A stretch of DNA of 5,047 bases from Gemmatimonadota bacterium (GCA_029862935.1 JAOTWK010000288.1:1-5047); one strand, 5' to 3'. Positions 1 through 5,047 are shown, numbered from the stretch's first letter. A program made the numbers and translations. Notes: generated by a model from the sequence alone, not told the origin.

Positions 1-109
1 CTCGGTGCACGATCCGGTCGCATCGGGAGACGAAAACCAGTCGGATGTGCGCGGGGCGGTCGAGGCGGCGCAGCAGCTCGCGATCTTCCTGCAGGAGACG
101 CATGGTTGA
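1..109 (+). CDS. C-terminal end of an unidentified upstream gene (partial)
   Basis: An open frame entering from the left edge (first full codon at base 2) runs 35 codons to a TGA at 107-109. Its final residues read AVEAAQQLAIFLQETHG, probably a helix. The stop overlaps the ATG of the next gene by 8 nt (ATGGTTGA), the arrangement seen at the other junctions here, which supports a real gene end in the same operon. The fragment is too short to assign a family, and I do not recognise it. The competing frame over this stretch gives an implausible Arg/Ser-rich peptide. Confidence 0.6.
   Translation, partial: SVHDPVASGDENQSDVRGAVEAAQQLAIFLQETHG
93..97 (+). promoter_or_regulatory. Ribosome binding site for the TPR-Roadblock gene
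   Basis: AGGAG lies 4 nt before the ATG at 102, inside the end of the upstream gene. It decides the start: the in-frame ATG at 45 has no comparable site and would add a low-complexity Arg/Ser-rich leader. Confidence 0.6.
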
Positions 110-896
110 CGACATCGAGGTGATGACCGCGGAGCTGGTTGCCAATCCGGGAAGTCTCATCTTCTTGGAACTCGGTGAGACATTGCGCCGTCGGGGGCAA
201 CTCGAGTCTGCGGTGCGCGTGGCCCTCACGGGGCTGGAACACTATCCCTCGCTGCTGGACGCGCATGACCTCTACGCCCGGATCCTCTCGGATGTCGGCG
301 ATCACCAGCGCGCTCGCCAAGTCTGGACGCAAGTCCTGCACGGGAATCGACGCCACCTCGGAGCGTTGAAGGGGCTGGCATTCCTCTGTTTCTGGTCGGG
401 TGATGCGGACGGTGCGCTCGACCACCTCGAAACGGCGCTCGCCGTGAATCCAGCGGATCAATCGATCGTGCAGGCGTTGCAGACGGTGCGAGCAATGGAA
501 CCGCACAGCATGGCGGATGCCCCGACGCCATCTGCCGAACCGGTGTTCGCCGGACTCGATGGTGCGGAGCGGGGGATTCTGCTGGTCGACGACCGAGGTC
601 GCGTGCTGGGTGGGCGACTCGAGGGAGCTGAAGGCGCCGACGTGTCCGAGCACGCCGCGGCGTATCTGGCTGGTGCCGCACAAGAGGCTACGCGGACGGC
701 CCGGATGTTGGACATGGGAGCTTGGCATTGGGTGGTGGCTGAGAGTGAGGCCGGGAACATCCACGCCAGTGCGCCGGCGGCAGGAAGCCTGTTGTTGATC
801 GTCCGGGATCGAGGGGTGCCGGCTGGGCGCCTCACGATGCTCGCCGAGCGGGCCGGCCATACGGCGCGCAAGTGGCTCGATGGGCAGCAGCTATGA
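102..896 (+). CDS. TPR protein with C-terminal Roadblock/LC7-like domain
   Basis: This encodes 264 residues, cytoplasmic by appearance (no signal peptide or membrane segment). Three consecutive 34-residue TPR units are visible at residues 17-50, 51-84 and 85-118. Each has the expected pattern of small and hydrophobic positions (for example LGETLRRRGQLESAV) and ends near a proline or turn. A Pro/Ala-rich linker (about 132-150) follows. Residues 155-264 then resemble a Roadblock/LC7 fold: strand GILLVDDRGRVLGG, a long Ala-rich helix (about 180-200), a strand pair around WHWVVAES, strand SLLLIVRD and a final helix. TPRs are protein-interaction scaffolds, and Roadblock domains dimerise and often bind Ras-like GTPases. 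With a Roadblock gene, an MglB-like gene and an MglA-like gene directly downstream, it is probably a scaffold or regulator of that GTPase (inference). The TPR call is firm; the Roadblock call rests on pattern only. The start is at 102 because of the AGGAG just upstream. Confidence 0.85.
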   Translation: MVDDIEVMTAELVANPGSLIFLELGETLRRRGQLESAVRVALTGLEHYPSLLDAHDLYARILSDVGDHQRARQVWTQVLHGNRRHLGALKGLAFLCFWSGDADGALDHLETALAVNPADQSIVQALQTVRAMEPHSMADAPTPSAEPVFAGLDGAERGILLVDDRGRVLGGRLEGAEGADVSEHAAAYLAGAAQEATRTARMLDMGAWHWVVAESEAGNIHASAPAAGSLLLIVRDRGVPAGRLTMLAERAGHTARKWLDGQQL

Positions 897-1243
897 GTGA
901 ACGGTTCCGAGGCGTACTCGAGCGGATGACACGCATTGGCGGTGTGCGAGGTGCCCTCGTGGTGACGGCCGACGACGGTCTCGTGGTGGCGGACGCCCTG
1001 ATGGAAGGGATTCGAGGGAACGCGGTGGCGGCGCTCGCGGCGAACCTGATGAAGCGGTTCAACCGGGTGTCCAATGCTGCGACCGTGGGCGGACTGCGGT
1101 TCCTGCACCTTCAGGCCGACGGTGGGACGTTGATTATCGTTCCGGCCCCGACCGGCGTCTTGGTCGTCACGATTGGCGGACCGGAGATGAACGTGGGTCT
1201 TGCGCGCCTGGAGATGCTGCGTGCGATCGAGGTCGTCGAGTGA
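893..1243 (+). CDS. Roadblock/LC7 domain protein (GTPase co-regulator)
   Basis: A 116-residue protein that is essentially one Roadblock/LC7 domain. It has an N-terminal helix (2-15), strand GALVVTADDGLVVAD (20-34), an Ala-rich helix (about 41-60), strand pair GGLRFLHLQADGG / TLIIVPA (66-85), strand GVLVVTIGG (88-96) and a C-terminal helix (about 98-112). This order and the DG turn in the first hairpin are typical of the family (COG2018-type regulators of Ras-like GTPases). The ATG at 893 overlaps the previous stop as ATGA and lacks a strong Shine-Dalgarno sequence, so expression is probably by translational coupling. A GTG at 872 is possible but would create a longer overlap and add an unlikely leader. 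It could form homodimers or pair with either neighbouring Roadblock protein; which one cannot be told from sequence. Confidence 0.85.
   Translation: MSERFRGVLERMTRIGGVRGALVVTADDGLVVADALMEGIRGNAVAALAANLMKRFNRVSNAATVGGLRFLHLQADGGTLIIVPAPTGVLVVTIGGPEMNVGLARLEMLRAIEVVE
1229..1232 (+). promoter_or_regulatory. Ribosome binding site for the mglB-like gene
   Basis: GAGG lies 7 nt before the GTG at 1240. Together with the GTGA stop/start overlap, it supports GTG rather than a later codon as the start. Confidence 0.45.
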
Positions 1244-1710
1244 GCGAGACGAGGGTCGTCGAGGCGTGGACGCAGAAGCCGCTCGAGGACTTCGTCACTG
1301 AGACGGGGGCGCGGCTTACGCTGATCATGACGCCCGCGGGTCAGGTGCTGGCCCAGTACGGGTTCACGCGCGCGGTCGACGTGATGGCTGCTGCGGCACT
1401 TGGAGCAGCGATCTTTTCGTCGACCATGGAAATCGCCCGGCTGCTCCGGGAGCGGGAATTCGAGGCTTTGAGCCATCAGGGGGCGCGGCATGGAGTGTTC
1501 TTGGGCAGTTTCGAGACGCGGCGAGGCCGCCTCTTAGCGCTCGTCGTGTATGGATCGGATGCGACTCTTGGGTTGGTGCAGTTATTCTTTGAGGAACTCG
1601 TTGCGGGGTTGGCCGCCGCCTCGCCCGAACATGTGGAGCGACGACCGGTGTTAGCGGCAGATTTCGAGCGGGAATTGAATCAGAGCTTGTCCAGTCTTTT
1701 TGGACGGTGA
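1240..1710 (+). CDS. mglB: MglB-like Roadblock protein, putative MglA GAP/regulator
   Basis: This encodes 156 residues, close to the roughly 159 of Myxococcus xanthus MglB. The Roadblock core runs from about residue 12 to 125: strand LTLIMTPAGQVLAQYG, a helix containing the AAALGAAIFSSTMEIARLL segment, then REREFEALSHQGARHGVFL, the strand LLALVVYG and the LGLVQLFFEELVAGL helix. From memory these align in order with M. xanthus MglB segments around KVVFLVDKNGQL, LIGENEF, HEGAKDSLYM, VVLVVIFDNRTSLGLVRL and a C-terminal ending in NLFSE. This protein likewise ends in a helix finishing SLSSLFGR. MglB is the GTPase-activating and exchange-modulating partner of MglA and sits directly upstream of mglA in M. 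xanthus, as here. The GTG start at 1240 overlaps the previous stop by 4 nt. All three Leu TTA codons of the window lie in this gene. The mglB assignment is a homology and context call, not tested by search. Confidence 0.75.
   Translation: MSETRVVEAWTQKPLEDFVTETGARLTLIMTPAGQVLAQYGFTRAVDVMAAAALGAAIFSSTMEIARLLREREFEALSHQGARHGVFLGSFETRRGRLLALVVYGSDATLGLVQLFFEELVAGLAAASPEHVERRPVLAADFERELNQSLSSLFGR
1689..1705 (+). other. Small hairpin just before the mglA start
   Basis: GTCCA (1689-1693) can pair with TGGAC (1701-1705) around a 7-nt loop, with two possible G-U pairs below. It covers the last codons of the mglB-like gene and ends 8 nt before the GTG at 1714. It might couple translation of the two genes. 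The stem is weak and could be chance; it is not a terminator. Confidence 0.2.
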
Positions 1711-1713
1711 GCG

Positions 1714-2313
1714 GTGTCCCTCGTAAACTTCACGACGAACGAGATCACGTGTAAGATGGTCTACTACGGACCGGGGAGGTCCGGCAAGACCACGAACCTG
1801 CAGTACATCTTCGGACAGGTTCCGGACGAGCGTCGAGGGCGCATGGTGTCGCTGGCCACCGAGACGGAGCGGACCCTGTTCTTCGATTTCTTGCCGCTGG
1901 AGCTCGGAAGCATCTCCGGGTTCACGACCCGGTTCCATCTGTACACCGTTCCTGGCCAGGTCTACTACAACTCCACGCGCAAACTGGTGCTCCAGGGCGC
2001 GGACGGGGTCATCTTTGTCGCGGACAGTCAGGCGCGCCAGCTCGACGAGAACATCGCGAGCCTCCAGAACCTCCAGGCCAACCTGATCGAGCTCGAAGAG
2101 GATGCCCGCTCGATGCCGCTCGTGTTCCAGTACAACAAGCAAGACCTGCCGAGCGATCTCATCCTGACACCAGCCGAGCTCGACGACGCCCTCAACTTCT
2201 GGGGCGTTCCGAGCTTTCCGTCTGACGCGTTGCGCGGCGTGGGGGTCTTCGAGACACTCAAGGCGGTGTCCGAGCTCGTGTTGCGGAAGCTCAGCGAAGA
2301 GGCACCCCTGTGA
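1714..2313 (+). CDS. mglA: MglA-type Ras-like small GTPase
   Basis: A 199-residue soluble GTPase strongly resembling MglA, the bacterial Ras-like switch that sets front-rear polarity and controls type IV pili and gliding in M. xanthus. The N-terminus leads into the P-loop GPGRSGKT (19-26), with Gly21 intact (a position where substitution disrupts M. xanthus MglA). The switch I region carries LATETERTLFFDFLPL with Arg53, matching the intrinsic catalytic arginine of MglA. TVPGQ (78-82) replaces the usual DxxG, with the MglA-characteristic Thr78 and the catalytic Gln82. QYNKQDLP provides the guanine-specificity NKxD (141-144). The C-terminus has the GVGVFETLKAVSELVL segment typical of MglA. All residues for GTP binding and hydrolysis are present, so an active enzyme is expected. 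The GTG start lies 3 nt after the mglB-like stop; no strong Shine-Dalgarno is seen, consistent with coupling. There is no lipidation motif. Confidence 0.95.
   Translation: MSLVNFTTNEITCKMVYYGPGRSGKTTNLQYIFGQVPDERRGRMVSLATETERTLFFDFLPLELGSISGFTTRFHLYTVPGQVYYNSTRKLVLQGADGVIFVADSQARQLDENIASLQNLQANLIELEEDARSMPLVFQYNKQDLPSDLILTPAELDDALNFWGVPSFPSDALRGVGVFETLKAVSELVLRKLSEEAPL
2298..2302 (+). promoter_or_regulatory. Ribosome binding site for the twin DnaA-like ATPase gene
   Basis: AGAGG lies 7 nt before the GTG at 2310, inside the end of mglA. It supports the GTG start that overlaps the mglA stop (GTGA). Confidence 0.5.
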
Positions 2314-4265
2314 CCGAGGCACTGAATCCGCGCTTCACGTTCGACGCGTTTCTCGTCGGGGCGGCGAACCGGCTTGCCGTGACCGCCGCCCGGACCGTGA
2401 GCGAATCTCCCGGGACGGCCTACAACCCGTTGTTCATCCACGGGGAGAGCGGCCTTGGGAAGACGCACCTGCTCATGGCGATTGGGCAGCGGGCGCGGCA
2501 GCTGCAAGCCGACGTGGAAGTCGAGTACGTCACGCTCGAGCAGTTCGCGGAGCTGCATGCGGCGGCAGTTGCAGCAGGCCAGAGCGACGCGTTGCGCGGC
2601 CGCTTCGAGCGCGTCGACGTGCTGCTCATCGACGATGTCCAGTTCCTCACGAGCCGCCCTGAGCTGCAGGTGGAGCTGTCGCAGATCATTGATCAGCTGC
2701 AGTCGGTCAACAAGCAGGTGGTGCTAACCAGCGATCGGCCGCCCAGTGAGATCCCAGCCCTCGACGATCAGCTGCGTCTGCGGTTCGACGGGGGGCTCGT
2801 CGTTGACGTCGACATGCCCGACATCGAGACATGCCTCGCCATCGTCAAGCGACGTGCCCACGAGCGCGGCGTCGAGCTCGATGCGGCCGTGCTCGAAGCC
2901 GTCGCGGGCTTCGACGTACAGAACGTGCGTGAGCTCTTGGGGCTGCTGAATCGACTCGTCGCGTACCAGGCCCTGAGCGAGACACCGCTCACCGCGGACG
3001 CGGCGCACCAGCTCCTTGCTGGTGAGGTGCCCAAGGGCCCACTCGCGATCACCGGCGCGGGGTTGGGGATTCCAGGATCGGGTGATCAGTTCGGCGATTT
3101 CCTTTCGGGTATCAGCCATACGGTGCAGGAGCAGGTGGAAGCCTGGCGAGCTCGGGTCGCCGATGCGATTACCCGTTGGGGAGGAGAGGGATACCGCACG
3201 GGCCGGCTGGAGCGGTTGCTGACCCAGGACGTTCCGTCTGGGGTGGAGCGCACCATCAGGGACTTCGAGCGAGACATCGATCGCCTGCGGTCGTTCCAGC
3301 GGGCAATGGCGCGCGTCGATCCCAGTCGGGTGAGTGATTCGGTGTTCTACGACCCGGATCGCATTCGCGAGGCGGATGAGCTGGTGCAGTTGTGCCTCAA
3401 AGAGGGTCGCCCGCCGCCAGGACCGTCGGAAGCCTGGACCCTCGACGCGGTGTTGGAAGGGGAATGCAACAAGGTTGCGCTCAGTGCCGCCAACGCGGTG
3501 ATTGCTTCCCCTGGGAAGGCCTATAACCCGCTGGTGCTGGTGGGACGGTTGGGCGTGGGCAAGACGCACCTGCTCCATGCAATCGGCAATCAGCTGGCCG
3601 GAGCATCCCGGTCCCGTATCGCGTGTCTGAGCGCACAGCAGTTCGTAGACGAACTGCTTGACGCCATAGACGGAGATCGTGTGGAGACCTGGCGCAAGCG
3701 GTATCGCGGCGTTACGGCGCTGCTGCTGGACGACGTGCACAATCTGGCGGGGAAGGAACGCTCTCAAGAAGAGCTGTTTCACCTGTTCAGTGCGTTGTCT
3801 CAGGATCAGCGCCAGCTGATCTTCACCATGCCGGTCGTGCCAGGTGAGGTCAGAGGACTCGACGATCGACTGGTGTCGCGGTTGGAGGGTGGACTCGTCG
3901 CGTCGCTTGATCCTCCCGATCGAGAGCTCCGTCGCACCTTGGTGCGGAGCAGGCTCGAGGCGAAGTACCACGAGGTGTATGACAGCGTCGTCGACTATCT
4001 GGCGGACCGCCCTGCCGACTCGATCCGGGCGGTACACAGCCTCGTGCAACGCGTGGTCCGCGCGGCGCAGGCGGAAGACCGAGAACCCGACTTGGCGTTC
4101 GTGAGCGCCTTGATGGAAGGCGCGATCGGCGCGGCGCAGCGCCAATCACGAGACGTGCGGACAAGCGGCGTGTTGACCTCGCCGCTCGGGGGCCTGAGGA
4201 GCTACGAGAAGGTGGTGTGGGATTGGCCGGAGCCCGGTGATCGCATGATCGAGGAACTCACGTGA
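2310..4265 (+). CDS. Tandem DnaA-like AAA+ ATPase without DNA-binding domain
   Basis: A 651-residue protein with two DnaA-family AAA+ modules. Module 1 (about 6-238) opens with NPRFTFDAFLVGAANRLA, like the start of DnaA domain III. It then has Walker A GESGLGKT (45-52), Walker B VLLIDDVQFL (104-113), sensor 1 LTSDRPP (139-145), a candidate arginine finger Arg158 in LRLRFDGGL, and sensor 2 Arg207 in NVRELLGLLNRL. Module 2 (about 376-607) has Walker A GRLGVGKT (412-419), Walker B LLLDDVHNL (471-479), an altered sensor 1 region FTMPVVP, Arg524 in VSRLEGGL and a sensor 2 candidate Arg573. A charged helical linker (about 270-370) separates them. DnaA domain IV (helix-turn-helix) and a recognisable domain I are absent, so this is not the replication initiator. 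Lying between mglA and a PATAN gene, it is plausibly an ATP-dependent effector or localisation factor of the GTPase (inference). The tail has an aromatic, acidic segment, EKVVWDWPEPGDRMIEEL. Confidence 0.9.
   Translation: MTEALNPRFTFDAFLVGAANRLAVTAARTVSESPGTAYNPLFIHGESGLGKTHLLMAIGQRARQLQADVEVEYVTLEQFAELHAAAVAAGQSDALRGRFERVDVLLIDDVQFLTSRPELQVELSQIIDQLQSVNKQVVLTSDRPPSEIPALDDQLRLRFDGGLVVDVDMPDIETCLAIVKRRAHERGVELDAAVLEAVAGFDVQNVRELLGLLNRLVAYQALSETPLTADAAHQLLAGEVPKGPLAITGAGLGIPGSGDQFGDFLSGISHTVQEQVEAWRARVADAITRWGGEGYRTGRLERLLTQDVPSGVERTIRDFERDIDRLRSFQRAMARVDPSRVSDSVFYDPDRIREADELVQLCLKEGRPPPGPSEAWTLDAVLEGECNKVALSAANAVIASPGKAYNPLVLVGRLGVGKTHLLHAIGNQLAGASRSRIACLSAQQFVDELLDAIDGDRVETWRKRYRGVTALLLDDVHNLAGKERSQEELFHLFSALSQDQRQLIFTMPVVPGEVRGLDDRLVSRLEGGLVASLDPPDRELRRTLVRSRLEAKYHEVYDSVVDYLADRPADSIRAVHSLVQRVVRAAQAEDREPDLAFVSALMEGAIGAAQRQSRDVRTSGVLTSPLGGLRSYEKVVWDWPEPGDRMIEELT
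4251..4255 (+). promoter_or_regulatory. Ribosome binding site for the DUF4388 gene
   Basis: GAGGA lies 9 nt before the ATG at 4265 and 6 nt before an in-frame GTG at 4262. Either could initiate. ATG is preferred because the protein then begins MAIKGSLKEASL, the usual look of this family; GTG would add a single residue and restore a GTGA overlap. Confidence 0.5.
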
Positions 4266-5047
4266 TGGCCATCAAGGGCAGTTTGAAAGAGGCGTCGCTT
4301 GCCGACGTGCTCCAGCTACTCGCCCTCGGGCAGAAGACTGGCTGTCTGACGGTGACCGACCGGATGAACCTCGGCTACATCTACTTCGAACGTGGCCACA
4401 TCGTATACGCTTCGGTCGTGAACCGCCGAGATCGGTTGGGTGACATCTTGCTCAAGAACGGCCGGATTTCCAGCGAGCAACTTGGCGCCGCCGTCGAGGA
4501 ACAGGCGAGGCACCGCGACAAACGGTTGGGCGAGATCCTCATCATGCGAGGCGCCATCAGCCAAGCCGACCTCGAGCACTACATCCAGGTACAGATCGAA
4601 GAGGCGGTCTACTACCTGTTCACGTGGACGCGTGGGCACTTCACCTTCGAGACCGACATTCTGCCTGGAGAGCAGGACTTCCTCGTCACCATCAATCCGG
4701 AGTCGCTGCTACTCGAAGGAGCGCGACGCGTCGACGAGTGGAGCCTCATCGAGAAGAAGATCCCTTCGCTCGAGATCATATTCGCGGTGGATCAGACCCA
4801 CGTCGAGGCGTCGCAAGTGAGCTTCACCAAGGAACAAGAGCGACTGCTTCCCTTGATTGATGGGAAGCGCGATGTGGCGCAACTCGTGGAGGATTCTGGC
4901 CTCGTCGAGTTCGAGGTGGGGAAGGCGATCTACGGTTTGGTGACGGCGGGGTTTGCACATCGGATCGGGAAGAGCCAAGCGCGCCGCGCGTCGGCGGTTG
5001 GGGAGGCGCGAGCCGACGAGCACCGTAATCTCGGCGTCGCCTTCTAC
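4265..5047 (+). CDS. DUF4388 (PATAN) protein with inserted MshEN-type motif pair, 3' end cut off
   Basis: 261 residues are visible with no stop before the window edge. Residues 1-56 (GSLKEASLADVLQLLALG, then KTGCLTVTDR and GYIYFERGHIVYAS) are the first half of a DUF4388/PATAN domain. Residues 57-110 hold two copies of the pattern RLGxIL..G.IS...L......Q, as in the N-terminal MshEN/GspE-N domain of secretion and pilus ATPases. Residues 111-167 (YYLFTWTRGHFTFE, then LLLEGARRVDEW) complete PATAN. Residues 185-236 look like a small winged-helix-type helical domain. The last residues, HRNLGVAFY, look like the first helix of a TPR, so TPRs may follow. PATAN proteins act in pilus-dependent motility in cyanobacteria, and MshEN pairs can bind c-di-GMP (established for MshE-type proteins). 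Here it is probably a c-di-GMP- or pilus-linked partner of the MglA module (inference). Confidence 0.85.
   Translation, partial: MAIKGSLKEASLADVLQLLALGQKTGCLTVTDRMNLGYIYFERGHIVYASVVNRRDRLGDILLKNGRISSEQLGAAVEEQARHRDKRLGEILIMRGAISQADLEHYIQVQIEEAVYYLFTWTRGHFTFETDILPGEQDFLVTINPESLLLEGARRVDEWSLIEKKIPSLEIIFAVDQTHVEASQVSFTKEQERLLPLIDGKRDVAQLVEDSGLVEFEVGKAIYGLVTAGFAHRIGKSQARRASAVGEARADEHRNLGVAFY
4433..4594 (+). repeat. Protein-level tandem repeat: two MshEN-type 24-residue motifs
   Basis: Copy 1 is residues 57-80 (4433-4504) and copy 2 residues 87-110 (4523-4594) of the DUF4388 protein. Both start RLG(D/E)IL, have Gly at motif position 10 and Leu at 17, and end in Gln at 24. They are separated by six residues. 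The DNA copies have diverged, so this is an old domain duplication rather than a recent nucleotide repeat. Confidence 0.7.

Noticed and set aside
45..101. Upstream extension of the TPR gene to an ATG at 45
   Set aside because: It adds an Arg/Ser-rich leader that is the out-of-frame reading of the preceding gene. The ATG at 102 has a good AGGAG site.
458..1108. Minus-strand open frame of 216 codons opposite the TPR and Roadblock genes
   Set aside because: Low-complexity Ala/Ser/Arg/Pro translation with no domain, covering a junction between two well-supported + strand genes.
1689..1710. Rho-independent terminator between the mglB-like gene and mglA
   Set aside because: The stem is only 5 bp, the T run lies in the loop rather than after the stem, and the genes are 3 nt apart.
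1651..2322. Minus-strand open frame of 223 codons opposite mglA
   Set aside because: It is the shadow of an unmistakable GTPase gene; its own translation shows no motif.
2724..4145. A 473-codon open frame on the minus strand opposite the ATPase gene
   Set aside because: Its translation has no recognisable domain and is rich in Arg/His/Gln. The + strand frame there has clear AAA+ motifs. Long antisense frames are common in GC-rich coding DNA.
2310..4265. Calling this gene dnaA (chromosomal replication initiator) or hda
   Set aside because: It has two AAA+ modules, no domain IV helix-turn-helix and no DnaA-box cluster or dnaN neighbour. Hda is a single short module. Context points to an MglA-linked role.
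1..5047. Mobile element, phage defence island, CRISPR array, tRNA or riboswitch
   Set aside because: No inverted or direct terminal repeats, transposase or integrase motifs, spaced repeats or tRNA-like structure were seen. Coding sequence fills the window, and no gap exceeds a few bases.

Overview
This 5.05 kb window is GC-rich, fully coding and all on the + strand. It reads as the middle of one tightly packed operon. The best taxonomic guess is Gemmatimonadota. That guess rests on high GC, frequent GTG starts, and my memory of similar gene sets (MglA-like GTPase, Roadblock proteins, twin DnaA-type ATPase, DUF4388 protein). A Myxococcota-like or other deltaproteobacterial-type genome is a weaker alternative. 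There is no rRNA, tRNA, CRISPR array or insertion sequence, and no convincing promoter or terminator.

Layout: (1) the last 35 codons of an unidentified upstream gene, ending at 109; (2) a protein with three tandem TPR units fused to a degenerate Roadblock/LC7 domain (102-896); (3) a stand-alone Roadblock/LC7 protein (893-1243); (4) an MglB-like Roadblock protein with a C-terminal helical extension (1240-1710); (5) an MglA-type small GTPase (1714-2313); (6) a 651-residue protein with two DnaA-like AAA+ modules joined by a helical linker and without a DnaA DNA-binding domain (2310-4265); (7) a DUF4388/PATAN protein carrying a tandem MshEN-type motif, running off the right edge (4265-5047). Junctions are overlaps of 8, 4, 4, 4 and 1 nt and one gap of 3 nt, so translation is probably coupled throughout.

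Working model (inference): mglB and mglA sit adjacent in the same order as the polarity switch operon of Myxococcus xanthus. The two extra Roadblock proteins are likely co-regulators, or hetero-partners or scaffolds for the GTPase. The twin DnaA-like ATPase is unlikely to be a replication initiator, because it lacks domain IV. It is more likely an ATP-driven effector, recruiter or localisation factor. The PATAN/MshEN protein would bring in a type IV pilus or c-di-GMP connection. PATAN proteins act on pilus-based motility in cyanobacteria, and MshEN motifs in other proteins bind c-di-GMP. Together the genes look like an incompletely described GTPase/ATPase/c-di-GMP signalling module, probably for cell polarity, surface motility or secretion.
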